A stretch of 64,000 nt of DNA from Sporolactobacillus mangiferae (GCF_023336505.1 NZ_JAMAST010000003.1:1-64000); one strand, 5' to 3'; shown: positions 8,615 through 17,816, counted from the stretch's first letter. Made by a program: numbers and translations. Notes: generated by a model from the sequence alone, not told the origin.

Positions 8615-9934
8615 TTACCCAATCAATTCCGGTGCCTGATCGGGGCGTCCGATTGAATAGTATTCAAGCGTTGCCTGCTTCACTTTGTCCAGCGCGTAAC
8701 AGTTGCGGCCGTCAAAGACGACCGGTTCCTTCATGAGTGTATTGAAAATGGCCAGATCTGCATTCTTTACTGATGGCCAGTCAGTAATGATGATTGCAAA
8801 GTCAGCATTGTTCAGTGCTTCATGCAGGTCTTCTGTATAGTCAATGTCTGTGCCCAGCTGTCTCTTTGCATTGGAGACGGCAATCGGGTCATAAGCAATC
8901 ACATCGGCGCCCATGGCGCAAAGCTTTGGAATCATGACAAAAGCGGGTGATTCCCGCAGATCATCCGTGTTGGGTTTGAATGCAAGTCCCAGAACGGCAA
9001 CACGCTTACCCTGAATGCTTCCGAAGCGGGATTCGATTTTATTAAGCAGTAATACTTGCTGATGGTTATTGACTTCGATCACTGATTTCAAAAGATTAAA
9101 ATCATGGTTTGCATTGCCGGCGAGCTGAACAAGCGCATTGGTATCTTTCGGGAAGCAGGATCCGCCGTAGCCGATTCCTGCTTTTAAGAAATCGGGACCG
9201 ATGCGGTGATCCAGCCCCATACCCTTCGCGACTTCTTCCACGTTGGCACCCATGGCTTCGCACAGATTGGCGATTTCATTGATAAAGCTGATCTTCGTTG
9301 CCAGAAAAGCATTTGAAGAGTACTTAATCATTTCCGCGCTGGAAATATCCGTTGTCACAATGGGCGCGCCGAACGGTTGGTTCAGTTCGGCCAGAATGTC
9401 GGCTGTCTGTTCATCTTCCGTTCCGATCACGATCCGGTCGCCGTGGAAGGTATCCTTAACAGCCGAACCTTCACGGAGAAATTCCGGGTTTGAAGCGATT
9501 TTTATCTGAATACCGTTTTTTGTGTTTTTATTGATTAAGTCTTTAATATGAAAATTCGTGCCAACCGGAACCGTACTCTTAATGACAACGATGACATTCC
9601 GGGTAATATTCGCGGCAATATCGCGCGCAGCCTGTTCCACATAGTCAAGATTTGCCGCACCGTCCGGACGCTGCGGTGTTCCGACCGCAATATAGACAAC
9701 CTCTGCGTCACTCAGGCCTTCCTGATGTTTTGCGGTAAAACTCAGATTCCCTGATTCAAGATTCTTTCGGATCAGTTCTTCAAGACCTGGTTCATAGATG
9801 GTCGGAATACCGTTGCTCAATTTCTCAACCTTACTCGGATCGACATCAATACAGGTTACCCTGTTTCCAATCTCCGACAGCGCAACACCTGTAACTAATC
9901 CCACATAGCCGGTTCCAATCACCGCTATCTTCAT
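8615..9934 (-). CDS. ugd: UDP-glucose 6-dehydrogenase
   Basis: 439-aa NAD-dependent enzyme that oxidises UDP-glucose to UDP-glucuronate (TuaD/Ugd family). It has an N-terminal Rossmann motif GTGYVGLVTG, the substrate-binding PEFLREGSA near 150, and the catalytic cysteine C260 in GYGGSCFPKD. The C-terminal UDP-binding domain has VLGLAFKPNTDDLRESP. Length is normal for the family. It sits 40 bases downstream of galU, which supplies its substrate, and upstream of the priming transferase. It probably feeds glucuronate to the PssD/PssE pair. Confidence 0.96.
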   Translation of the reverse strand: MKIAVIGTGYVGLVTGVALSEIGNRVTCIDVDPSKVEKLSNGIPTIYEPGLEELIRKNLESGNLSFTAKHQEGLSDAEVVYIAVGTPQRPDGAANLDYVEQAARDIAANITRNVIVVIKSTVPVGTNFHIKDLINKNTKNGIQIKIASNPEFLREGSAVKDTFHGDRIVIGTEDEQTADILAELNQPFGAPIVTTDISSAEMIKYSSNAFLATKISFINEIANLCEAMGANVEEVAKGMGLDHRIGPDFLKAGIGYGGSCFPKDTNALVQLAGNANHDFNLLKSVIEVNNHQQVLLLNKIESRFGSIQGKRVAVLGLAFKPNTDDLRESPAFVMIPKLCAMGADVIAYDPIAVSNAKRQLGTDIDYTEDLHEALNNADFAIIITDWPSVKNADLAIFNTLMKEPVVFDGRNCYALDKVKQATLEYYSIGRPDQAPELIG

Positions 9935-9974
9935 TCGAAACCCTCACAATCATCATTAAATGAACAGCCGGATG

Positions 9975-10862
9975 TTACTTGTTTTCCAGTGGCAGTTTAT
10001 TGTCATGAAGAATTTTCTCAATGCCCTTGAGCACGTCTTTCTGAATGCTCTCATCCTTGAGCGCCATCTCAATGTTAGTCAGGACGAAGCCAAGTGTTTC
10101 ACCGACATCGTAGCGCTTGCCTTCGAACTGATAAGCGTATACACCCTGCAGTTCATTCAGTTTCTGAATCGCATCCGTCAGCTGTATTTCACCACCGGCA
10201 CCAATTTCCTTCTTGTCAAGAAAATCAAAGATTTCCGGGGTCAGCACATAGCGGCCAATGATTGCCATGTTGGATGGTGAATTGCTTTTCGGCTTTTCAA
10301 CAAATTTGCGAACATCATACAGACGGCCATCCTGGGATTTCGGATCAATGATGCCGTAGCGATGTGTCTGATTCTCCGGCACTTCCTTGACACCGATGCA
10401 GGATGCACCCGTTTTGTCATATTGATTGATTAATTGCTTAATGCACGGAGTCTCCGCCTGAACAATATCGTCGCCAAGCAGAACGGCAAACGGTTCGTCA
10501 CCGATGAAGTTGCGGGCGCACCAAACAGCGTGACCCAGACCTTGCGGCGATTTCTGACGAATGTAATGAATGTCAATTCTGGATGGCTCACGTACTTTCT
10601 CAAGCAGGTCCAATTTATTTTTTTGAATCAAATTCTGTTCCAGTTCGTATGCAATATCGAAATGATCTTCAATGGCGCGTTTTCCTTTGCCGGTAACGAT
10701 AATAATGTCTTCAATACCAGCCTGAACAGCTTCCTCGACAATATACTGGATTGTCGGCTTATTGACAATGGGAAGCATTTCCTTTGGCATGGCCTTGGTT
10801 GCCGGTAAGAAGCGTGTACCTAACCCCGCAGCCGGAATGACCGCTTTTCTGACTTTCTTCAT
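9975..10862 (-). CDS. galU: UTP-glucose-1-phosphate uridylyltransferase
   Basis: 295-aa nucleotidyltransferase making UDP-glucose from UTP and glucose-1-phosphate (GalU/GtaB). It carries the signature [26 protein letters not shown] at the N-terminus, the uracil-binding GLGHAVWCA, and FVEKPK with the conserved lysine. The start is ATG at 10862, with AGGGGG eight bases before it; an upstream in-frame extension has no site. It is the first gene of the leftward exopolysaccharide operon seen here, so its upstream region probably carries the operon promoter. Confidence 0.96.
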   Translation of the reverse strand: MKKVRKAVIPAAGLGTRFLPATKAMPKEMLPIVNKPTIQYIVEEAVQAGIEDIIIVTGKGKRAIEDHFDIAYELEQNLIQKNKLDLLEKVREPSRIDIHYIRQKSPQGLGHAVWCARNFIGDEPFAVLLGDDIVQAETPCIKQLINQYDKTGASCIGVKEVPENQTHRYGIIDPKSQDGRLYDVRKFVEKPKSNSPSNMAIIGRYVLTPEIFDFLDKKEIGAGGEIQLTDAIQKLNELQGVYAYQFEGKRYDVGETLGFVLTNIEMALKDESIQKDVLKGIEKILHDNKLPLENK

Positions 10863-10898
10863 CAAAAAACCCCCTAAGATAATGGAGACACAGATCAT

Positions 10899-11277
10899 GT
10901 TGTCGTGGAAAATTCTGTCATGGCGTCTCGCTGAGTATTGAGGACAATTCTAACTTATCTCTATTAAAATCAGCTTAAAATGGAAAGAGCGAGAACCCAG
11001 GATTCTCTTATTATACACTATTTATCTGCATGATATAGCCAAAACTCGACATTTTTAGCTCGCCTGAGCTATATGCATTATAGCACATTTTACTTTTATG
11101 AAAAGAGGAAAGTATGGGAAGAAAGTCACAGAGAATTGATGTTTCGGCTTTTGTTGCGTTTTGTTTCTCCATATTTACGTTTTGTTTACAAGTATGTTTC
11201 AAAAGGCGCTTATGCTCCTGTATTTTCAGTTATGAAATCGTGTCCAGCTCATCGTCATATCTGTCGATCGAGCCATT
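10899..11277. other. Intergenic region upstream of the exopolysaccharide operon
   Basis: About 380 bases between galU and the small unknown gene. The part near 10930-11030 is AT-rich and probably holds the leftward promoter of galU, but I could not pick one clear -35/-10 pair. No wzz, wze or regulator gene of the kind that usually heads such clusters is present here. Short reading frames in this stretch show no protein-like features. Confidence 0.4.
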
Positions 11278-11526
11278 TTAGTCCGCGGATGTGATGTCAT
11301 ACACATGTTCCTGACGATGCCAGATAGGCCGTGTTGTCCTGGTGTACAGGCGGTACTCTCCTTCCGGCAGCTTCTCCAGATCTACCTGCTTCAAAACGTA
11401 CTTCTGACAGAAACGCTCTGATGCCGCTTCGATGTCAGCTGCTTCGATGATCGCTGTCGGTTTGTTATATGCGTCTGAGATTGTCCGATTGTCAATGGAT
11501 TCATGGTAAAACGCAAACCGCGCCAT
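11278..11526 (-). CDS. Small hypothetical protein, 82 aa
   Basis: Unrecognised 82-aa acidic soluble protein beginning MARFAFYHESIDN and ending VYDITSAD. It has no membrane segment, signal or cysteine pattern. The ATG at 11526 is preceded by AAGGGAG at ten bases and by GGAAG close by; an upstream TTG would add three residues. Composition is balanced and protein-like (alternating charged and hydrophobic residues), which is why I accept it. It stands alone between the exopolysaccharide operon and the potassium uptake genes. No function is proposed. Confidence 0.55.
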   Translation of the reverse strand: MARFAFYHESIDNRTISDAYNKPTAIIEAADIEAASERFCQKYVLKQVDLEKLPEGEYRLYTRTTRPIWHRQEHVYDITSAD

Positions 11527-11535
11527 TTCTTCCAA

Positions 11536-11842
11536 TCTCCCTTCTTTTTAATTGATGGTTTTGTCAAATTTCGCTTGCCGCGGGCACATCCATCTGCGAG
11601 GCTCGTGACACGCAACATTGCCTTGGTCAGAAGAAAACAACATTAGCTTTATTGATAAATATGTTCTCGATTTTCGGGCGGAATTCCTTGTCTGACAGTG
11701 CCGCATCCACCGGTGATCACGAGTTCCTGCCCTGTCATGTTTCGCCAATAAAATGGGTCTGAGTGGTTAATGGACAAGGATTCTTCGCTTCCTGCATGTT
11801 TTGTCGAAAACTATTTTTTGCTTATGCTTTTTTGGGCAGAAT
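11536..11842. other. Intergenic region with a truncated dispersed-repeat core
   Basis: About 300 bases with no convincing gene. Bases 11571-11585 carry TCGCTTGCCGCGGGC, identical to the left end of the longer repeat at 37173-37295, so this is probably a decayed fragment of the same element. Several overlapping short reading frames here disagree with each other and look non-coding. Confidence 0.4.
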
Positions 11843-11871
11843 TTGACATCAAACGGGCGTTCACATAAAGT
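11843..11871 (+). promoter_or_regulatory. Sigma-A-type promoter for the potassium uptake genes
   Basis: TTGACA at 11843-11848, 17-base spacer, TAAAGT at 11866-11871. It lies about 55 bases before the ATG of the KtrA/C-like gene. No c-di-AMP riboswitch of the ydaO/ktrAB type is visible between promoter and gene. Confidence 0.6.
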
Positions 11872-11925
11872 GAAGTTAGAACGAACGTAAATTCCGACAA
11901 TTTTGTGGACTGAGGATCGATTATA

Positions 11926-12582
11926 ATGAACAAACAGTTTGCGGTGATTGGTCTCGGGCAGCTTGGCTCAAGTATCAGCATGGAGCTGACAAATATGGGC
12001 TGCGAGGTTCTCGCGATCGATATTGACCTTGATAAAGTGAATGATCTCTCCGAATTCGTCACACAGGCGGTGCAGGCGGATTCGACCGATGAGAAGGTGC
12101 TGCAGGCTCTTGGTATTCGGAATTTTGACCATGTGATCGTGGCGATCGGACGCAGCATTCAGGCGAGCATTCTGACCACATTGCTGCTCAAGGAAGCCGG
12201 TGTGAAGGAGATCTGGGCCAAGGCTCAGAATGATTACCATGAAAAGATTCTGAGAAAGCTCGGCGCTGATAAGATCATTCGTCCGGAGGTTGAAATCGGC
12301 TATCGAATTGCGCATCTGGCGACGGCGAACAAAATCCTCGATTACATTGAACTGTCCAAGGATTACAGTATTATCGAGATTGAAGTCACCGAACGGCTGA
12401 TCGGGCGGTCGATTATGGAAATCGACGTGCGGGCAAACTATGGATGCAACGTCATCGCGATCCGTCGCGGCCGCCGCATCATTGTACGCAGCATCGGCGA
12501 ACTGAAGCTGGAGCATGGCGATGTACTGCTGATCATCGGCAAGACGGATGATCTCGAACGGTTTGAGAAGGAAGGCATCTGA
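11926..12582 (+). CDS. KtrA/KtrC-type potassium uptake regulatory subunit (TrkA family)
   Basis: 218-aa cytosolic regulatory ring protein of a Ktr potassium channel/transporter. The N-terminal RCK_N Rossmann domain has VIGLGQLGSSIS and the acidic ribose-binding end of strand two (VLAIDID). The C-terminal RCK_C domain (about 135-218) is where c-di-AMP binds in relatives. ATP/ADP binding gates the partner membrane subunit encoded 200 bases downstream. The sequence resembles KtrC (YkqB) and KtrA equally as far as I can tell, so I give no symbol. Confidence 0.9.
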   Translation: MNKQFAVIGLGQLGSSISMELTNMGCEVLAIDIDLDKVNDLSEFVTQAVQADSTDEKVLQALGIRNFDHVIVAIGRSIQASILTTLLLKEAGVKEIWAKAQNDYHEKILRKLGADKIIRPEVEIGYRIAHLATANKILDYIELSKDYSIIEIEVTERLIGRSIMEIDVRANYGCNVIAIRRGRRIIVRSIGELKLEHGDVLLIIGKTDDLERFEKEGI

Positions 12583-12788
12583 TCATCATCGATTACCGCC
12601 TGTGATCATGGTTATAAAGTTGGTTGTGTGGATCGGTGACTTTAAAAATGTGGCTTTCTTCTGCATTGCAGCGGATCCGATTAATCTTTCCGCTCGCGAA
12701 CAGATGTGGAAACCGTAACTTTTCGCAAGTGCACCAATCCGTGCAACGAATCGCACTATCCTTTACATACATATTAAGGAGAAAAGTA

Positions 12789-14138
12789 ATGCACTCCGTC
12801 CATCAACTGTTTGCAAAAATCAATTTTAGAAATATCTCTACGAACCCGCCTCTTCTGCTTTCCATGCTGCTGTTCGTCTTAATCTTCATCGGTACACTTC
12901 TGCTGAAACTGCCGATTGCCGTGCATCGGCCGATTTCCTGGCTGGACGCACTCTTCTTTTCGACATCGGCCTCGACGGTCACCGGCCTGTCTCCTTTTGA
13001 CACAAACGAGACGTTTACCTTTTTCGGTGAGCTTGTACTGATGGTACTGATTCAGGTCGGCGGTATCGGCGTTATGGCGTTTGCCGTTTTTTTTGTTATT
13101 TTACTTGGAAAAAAGGTATCCGTTCGCCAGCGGCAGCTCATGCAGGAGGCGCTCAACGCGCCATCGCTCGGCGGGGTGATCCGGCTCGTCAGCTGGATCC
13201 TTGTCCTGTCCTTTGCGATTGAGCTTGTCGGCGCGTTTTTTCTTGCACTTCGCTTTGTTCCGGAGTTTGGCTGGGCAAGAGGGCTCTTCTACAGCCTGTT
13301 CCACTCGATCAGCGGATTTAATCAGGCTGGTTTTTCACTTTTTCCTGACAGCATGGGCGCCTACGTCGGGGATCCGCTCATCAATTTGACGATGATCACG
13401 ATGATTACCGTTGGCGGGATCGGATTCACCGTGCTCGCCGAACTGCTCTCCACACATCGGTTTCGCAGGCTGTCGCTGCATGCACAGGTGATGATCGTCG
13501 GCACACTGGTCTTCAACTGTATTGCTGTGCTCGCTGTTTTCCTCATTGAATACAATAATCCGCGTTCGCTTGGCCCACTCGGGCTCAGCGACAAAATGTG
13601 GGCGGCTTTTTTCCAAGGCATCTCACCGCGCACATCTGGACTGACGACAATTGATCCGGCAGGGCTCAGTCAGGCGACGCTGCTGCTGACCATGCTGATG
13701 ATGTTCATCGGCGCCGGCAGCACATCAACGAGCGGTGGAATCAAGCTGACGACGTTCATGATTGTCATCGCTCAGGCATTCACCTTTTTAAAGGGGCGGC
13801 GCGAAGTAGTGATTTACAGGCGTACGATCCGCCATCAGGTAATCGTGCGCGCGGTAGCGGTCATCTCCATTTCGCTGCTCGCAGTGCTGATCGGGCTGTT
13901 CCTGCTTTGTCTGTCGGAGAATCAGCCGTTTCTGGTTATACTGTTTGAAGTGGTTTCCGCATTCGGAACCGCTGGGGAAACGATTGGTGCGACCGCAGAT
14001 CTGACTCCGTTCGGCAAAGTCGTGATTATGATTCTGATGTTCTTCGGAAAAGTCGGGCCGCTGACGCTGGCGTTCTCCGTCACAAAACGTTCGCATGTTG
14101 ATATTCGCTATCCAGATGGTGAGATTTATACAGGGTAA
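12789..14138 (+). CDS. KtrB/KtrD-type potassium transporter membrane subunit (TrkH family)
   Basis: 449-aa membrane protein with four pseudo-repeats, each bearing a selectivity-filter loop: STVTGLS, GFNQAGFS, SPRTSGLT and GTAGETIG. Together these form the potassium pore. I chose ATG at 12789 because AAGGAG lies seven bases before it; a longer reading frame back to 12624 lacks a site and its extra 55 residues do not look like the family. It pairs with the regulatory subunit just upstream. A TTCG repeat array begins about 55 bases after its stop. Confidence 0.92.
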   Translation: MHSVHQLFAKINFRNISTNPPLLLSMLLFVLIFIGTLLLKLPIAVHRPISWLDALFFSTSASTVTGLSPFDTNETFTFFGELVLMVLIQVGGIGVMAFAVFFVILLGKKVSVRQRQLMQEALNAPSLGGVIRLVSWILVLSFAIELVGAFFLALRFVPEFGWARGLFYSLFHSISGFNQAGFSLFPDSMGAYVGDPLINLTMITMITVGGIGFTVLAELLSTHRFRRLSLHAQVMIVGTLVFNCIAVLAVFLIEYNNPRSLGPLGLSDKMWAAFFQGISPRTSGLTTIDPAGLSQATLLLTMLMMFIGAGSTSTSGGIKLTTFMIVIAQAFTFLKGRREVVIYRRTIRHQVIVRAVAVISISLLAVLIGLFLLCLSENQPFLVILFEVVSAFGTAGETIGATADLTPFGKVVIMILMFFGKVGPLTLAFSVTKRSHVDIRYPDGEIYTG

Positions 14139-14193
14139 ACAGACAGAGATGTAGTTTTGGATAGTGGGACGCGATGTTTCGATTTTGAGGTGC

Positions 14194-14508
14194 TTCGTTA
14201 GAAGAGAGGGACGAAATTCGTTACGACTTGTGCGAATTTCGTTACAACTTTTATGTGGTTCGTTACGATTTTCGATGCCTTCGTTACAAGTTTGAGGAGC
14301 TTCGTTACAAGTTTGAGGAGCTTCGTTACGATTTTTACTAGCATCGTTACTACTTTGGTAGGTTTCGTTACGATTTATCTTCAGTTCGGTTGAAGAATCG
14401 CGGTGTTCGGTCCAACTTTTCGTTGATTCGGTTGAACTTTCGCGGTGTTCGGTCCAACTTTTCCCTGGTTCGGTTGAAGTCTCTCGGCTCGGTGCAACTT
14501 TTTTCATC
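14194..14508. repeat. TTCG array A: 21-nt direct repeats, two subtypes in tandem
   Basis: About 15 tandem units, with twelve or more consecutive units exactly 21 bases long from 14217. Units at 14217-14384 begin TTCGTTAC (for example two identical neighbours at 14280 and 14301). Units from 14385 begin TTCGGTTGAA or TTCGGTCCAA and alternate. The two subtypes keep the same 21-base phase. There are no unique spacers, so this is not a CRISPR. It lies between the convergent ends of the potassium transporter and yhgE-like genes, before their shared terminator. The reading frame through it on the minus strand is a by-product of 21 being a multiple of 3. Confidence 0.9.
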
Positions 14509-14515
14509 GATCAAT

Positions 14516-14556
14516 AAAAAAAGCGCTTCTCAAGTAAATGAGAAAGCGCTTTTTTC
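14516..14556. terminator. Bidirectional terminator between convergent genes
   Basis: Inverted repeat AAAAAGCGCTTCTCA ... TGAGAAAGCGCTTTTTT with a short loop and A/T tracts on both sides. It sits just after the yhgE-like gene's stop on the minus strand and after array A on the plus strand, so it can serve both. Confidence 0.85.
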
Positions 14557-14562
14557 GGTCTG

Positions 14563-17226
14563 TTAATCTCCTGTTACGATTTGTGTGTGGTTTTGCTGCT
14601 GGGTCTTGATAAGACTTCGCTTCTTCAGTGCGAAGAACACGATGATCAGGCCATTGAAGAGAATGAGCAGGGCGCTGAGCACGATCAGATCCTCAGTGAG
14701 ACTGCCGCCGATGGACAGTGTCTGACGCAAAGCGTGGACGACGTAGGTCATCGGCAAATACGGATGAATTACTTCAAAGAATCCATTGGTTAATTGGATC
14801 GGATAGGTGCCACCGGAACCGCCTAACTGCAGGACGAGCAGAATGAGCATTAAGAAGGCGCCGATTTTGTCGAAGAGCAGGTTGAACAAAGCAACGATGG
14901 CCATGAACGTCAGTGCAGTCAGGATGAGAATAAACAGGGTTCGTCCGGGATCGACCGGCTGCAGGCCCACCGTTACTTTTAGCAGGAAATACATGAGTAC
15001 GGCTTGCAAGGCGCCGACTGCCCCGAGCACGGACATCTTGCTTGCCCACCATGCGGATCCGCTTTTTGGTTCTGTGCTTGGGCTGTATTTATCGTAAAGA
15101 AGGTTAAGCACAACTGCACCGATAAATAGGCCGATCGCCATCATATACGGGGCCATGCCGGTTCCGTTGTTCGGTACATCGGATGCTTCAGTATGCCTGC
15201 CGGTTACCGGACTCGACATCATTTGGTACGTTTGCTTGTTCGGATGAAGACTGCTCAGTTGCTTGCTTCCACTCGATAGTTTTCCTGCTAAGCTTGACGC
15301 GCCGGAATCGAGTTTGGTTATGCCGTCGCCCAACTGACTGGAGCCGTTTGCGAGCTGGCCGGAAGCGTTGTGAATTGCCTGGGATCCGCTGCTCAGTTGC
15401 TGCGCGCCGCTTGTCAAAGCACCGCCCTGTGTAGCGAGCTGCTGCGTGCCGGAATATAGTGAGGCACTGCCGTCCGCCAGTTGACTGATACCGCCGGTCA
15501 GTGATGGGATCTGTCCATTCAGCGATTGGAGACCGCGGCTGAGCTGAGCGGATCCGGTTTGCAGTGCCGATCCGTTGGCAGCCAGCTGCTGCGTACCGTT
15601 TGACAGTTTGTTGCTTCCGGATTGCAGCTGTTTCACCCCACCACCTAATGACGGAAGCTGCTGATTCAGTTGACCCAGGCCGGTAGTCAGCTGATCAGCA
15701 CCTTGATTCAATGCATCACTGTTCTGCGCCAGATTGCTTGCTCCAATTGCCAGCTTGTTACTGGATTGCGCAAGCTTTTGAACACCGCTTCTGAATGCTG
15801 GCAATTGTTTATTTGCGGTTTGGACTTGATCGTTTGCTTCCTGCAGGCCGGTATTGAGCTGGTCTGATGCTGCTTGCAGTTGGGTGAGCGTTGCGCCCAT
15901 TTGCTGATTTTGGTCTTGCAAGTCCGCAAGCTGATCTTGAAGTTGTCCCAACGTTTTATTTAAGCTGTCCTTCGTTGCTTGGTCTTGGACAGTTGAAATG
16001 GTCTGTCCTAAAGTTGTGATCGTTGTCTGCAAGTCTTTCATTTGTTTTTGCTGTGCACTGCTGTTTGCCTGGGTGCTTAACTGACTCAACCCACCATTCA
16101 GCTGCGCGCTTCCTGAACTTAGCCTTTGCAGTCCATCGCCCAGTGTTTGAGAGCTGGAAACAATTCCCGGCACCTGGCTGTTCAGCTGCTGTATGCCGGT
16201 GTTCAGCGCGGCTGTTCCGTCTTTCAACTGAGAAACGCCATTGGTGTAGTCAGTCAATCCAGAACTGAGTTGGGATGAACCGCTGTTCAGACGGGAAACT
16301 CCAGATTGAAGCGGCGCAACTTTGGCCGCGAGCGTATTGATTCCTGTATTGAGTTGTCCGGCACCCGCGTTCAGATCCGACGCGCCTTTGGTATACGCAC
16401 TTACGCCGCCGTTCAACTGATCCGCACCACTGCTGAGTGATGAAACGCCTTCGCTGAGCGGACCGACTTTGCTGCGCAGTGATCGAAGTCCGTTATTCAG
16501 ATCTGAAGCACCTTGATTCACTTGCTGGACACCGGCAATGTATTGGTTGAGCCCTTCGGTTAATGTGTTGGCGCCGTCAGAGAACGTCAGGCTGCTGGAT
16601 GCAAGTTTTTTCAAACCGCCGGTTACCTTGCTGTTTCCACTACTGAGTTGACTGATGCCCTTTTTCAGTTGCTGGCTGCCGTCAGCGGCTTTGCTCATGC
16701 CGCTGCCTGCTTCGGCGATTTGATCAAACATCGTTTTCGCGTAGATGCTTGCGACTTCATTGGACACGCGGTCACGCAGCTTCACCGCAGCGGATTCGGA
16801 GAACTTAGAGCCGATGAAGTTGTTTCCGGCATTGGTTTTATAGGTGATATTCATTTTCTTCGGATCTTTGTCCATCAGTGTGGTTGCATGACTTGAGAAG
16901 CTGCCGGGAATCGTCAGGATCATATAATAATCGCCGTTCGCCAGCCCTTTTTCCGCCTCGTGTTCACTGACAAAATGAAAGTCAAGCGCCTTGGATTTCT
17001 TCATTTGCCTGACCATATCGTCACCAACGGCTAACTGCTGGCCCTGGTAGCTGACTTTGTGGTCGTGATTGACGACGGCAACGGGAAGTTCTTCCATTTT
17101 CCCATAAGCATCCCATAAGGAGGAGAGAAAAATGAGCCCATAGAGTGTCGGAATAACCATGATTCCGCAAAGAATCACGATCAGTTTCCTGTTTGTCATA
17201 ATTTTCTTCCATTCACTTCTGATCAT
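14563..17226 (-). CDS. YhgE/Pip-family membrane protein with long heptad-like extracellular repeats
   Basis: 887-aa protein of the YhgE/phage-infection-protein family. One N-terminal membrane segment (about 12-34) is followed by a conserved extracellular head with NGDYYMILTIPGSFS near 110. A very long Ser/Gly/Gln/Leu region (about 175-660) holds repeated motifs such as QLSSG and GxxxLNxG, probably an extended coiled rod. Five or six membrane segments lie at about 690-870. Relatives include the Lactococcus phage receptor Pip and B. subtilis YhgE; some are linked to export of small molecules or to type VII secretion. It overlaps an upstream Rrf2-type regulator gene by 14 bases, so the two form an operon. 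Confidence 0.88.
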   Translation of the reverse strand: MIRSEWKKIMTNRKLIVILCGIMVIPTLYGLIFLSSLWDAYGKMEELPVAVVNHDHKVSYQGQQLAVGDDMVRQMKKSKALDFHFVSEHEAEKGLANGDYYMILTIPGSFSSHATTLMDKDPKKMNITYKTNAGNNFIGSKFSESAAVKLRDRVSNEVASIYAKTMFDQIAEAGSGMSKAADGSQQLKKGISQLSSGNSKVTGGLKKLASSSLTFSDGANTLTEGLNQYIAGVQQVNQGASDLNNGLRSLRSKVGPLSEGVSSLSSGADQLNGGVSAYTKGASDLNAGAGQLNTGINTLAAKVAPLQSGVSRLNSGSSQLSSGLTDYTNGVSQLKDGTAALNTGIQQLNSQVPGIVSSSQTLGDGLQRLSSGSAQLNGGLSQLSTQANSSAQQKQMKDLQTTITTLGQTISTVQDQATKDSLNKTLGQLQDQLADLQDQNQQMGATLTQLQAASDQLNTGLQEANDQVQTANKQLPAFRSGVQKLAQSSNKLAIGASNLAQNSDALNQGADQLTTGLGQLNQQLPSLGGGVKQLQSGSNKLSNGTQQLAANGSALQTGSAQLSRGLQSLNGQIPSLTGGISQLADGSASLYSGTQQLATQGGALTSGAQQLSSGSQAIHNASGQLANGSSQLGDGITKLDSGASSLAGKLSSGSKQLSSLHPNKQTYQMMSSPVTGRHTEASDVPNNGTGMAPYMMAIGLFIGAVVLNLLYDKYSPSTEPKSGSAWWASKMSVLGAVGALQAVLMYFLLKVTVGLQPVDPGRTLFILILTALTFMAIVALFNLLFDKIGAFLMLILLVLQLGGSGGTYPIQLTNGFFEVIHPYLPMTYVVHALRQTLSIGGSLTEDLIVLSALLILFNGLIIVFFALKKRSLIKTQQQNHTQIVTGD

Positions 17227-17722
17227 TGCTGCTGTCTCCTGCCTTTCCTTGCACTGACTGATCGGTGAGGCTTACCCAGTCGAATTGCTTTTTCTCATAA
17301 TCGTGGCTGGTCAGAACGTCATTGAGTGAAAATTGACTCAGTCTCCGTTTGAATAAGCGCTCCGCTTCGCCAAAAATATTCAGTACCTCGTTTTCTTTCT
17401 GAATCACATGATCGTTGGAAAAAAAGACGCGCTCAGCCAAATGTGAGGATTGAATCGCACTTTTTTTACCTTCAATGGCTTCAAATATATCCAGCATCGT
17501 CATCTCGGACGGCGATTTGGCAAGTGAAAATCCGCCTTCTTTGCTTGCTGAAGAAATAACCAGCCCAGCAACGACCAGATGCCGGACAATTTTTTTCAAA
17601 TAAGAATCCGACACCTGGAGTCGCTTGCTGAGAATAAAGCTCTTCAATGGGCGTTGGTTCAGTTGTGTTGCAAGCATGGCAAGAATACAGATGGCCTGCT
17701 CGACGCCGCTTTTCATTTTCAT
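17213..17722 (-). CDS. Rrf2-family transcriptional regulator, upstream of the yhgE-like gene
   Basis: 169-aa protein. Its N-terminal winged helix matches the Rrf2 family (GVEQAICILAMLA, LSKRLQVSDSYLKKIVRHLVVAGLV, then a wing with KEGGFSLAKSP). It lacks the usual cysteine cluster of Fe-S members, so it may sense something other than Fe-S or NO. The start is ATG at 17722, with AGAGGTGA eight bases upstream; the reading frame continues further 5' but without a site. An inverted repeat lies over its promoter, suggesting self-repression, and its coding end overlaps the membrane protein gene it probably controls. Confidence 0.8.
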   Translation of the reverse strand: MKMKSGVEQAICILAMLATQLNQRPLKSFILSKRLQVSDSYLKKIVRHLVVAGLVISSASKEGGFSLAKSPSEMTMLDIFEAIEGKKSAIQSSHLAERVFFSNDHVIQKENEVLNIFGEAERLFKRRLSQFSLNDVLTSHDYEKKQFDWVSLTDQSVQGKAGDSSNDQK

Positions 17723-17767
17723 TAAATGGTTCACCTCTTTTGACAGGCGGGAATTGTTTACGTGGTT

Positions 17768-17816
17768 ATTATATATCCATAGATAAATAAAGTCCATAGA
17801 TTATTTTTGTCTATGG
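17768..17816 (-). promoter_or_regulatory. Promoter with CCATAGA/TCTATGG operator for the rrf2-yhgE operon
   Basis: Minus-strand -10 TATAAT is at 17768-17773, with -35-like TGGACT at 17791-17796 and a 17-base spacer. On the plus strand CCATAGA occurs at 17777-17783 and 17794-17800, and TCTATGG at 17810-17816; the last two form an inverted repeat with a 9-base spacer. The sites cover the -35 and spacer, the expected place for an autorepressor. Confidence 0.6.

Noticed and set aside
11760-11925. c-di-AMP riboswitch ahead of the potassium uptake genes
   Set aside because: The leader is short and lacks the conserved ydaO/ktrAB aptamer blocks; only a simple promoter is seen.
11968-12516. Antisense reading frame of 182 codons opposite the KtrA/C-like gene
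   Set aside because: It is a shadow of a well-supported Rossmann-fold gene on the other strand.
12624-12788. N-terminal extension of the KtrB/D-like gene
   Set aside because: There is no ribosome site before it, and the good AAGGAG site points to ATG 12789.
14194-14508. CRISPR array
   Set aside because: Units follow each other with no unique spacers of constant length, and no cas gene is near any array.
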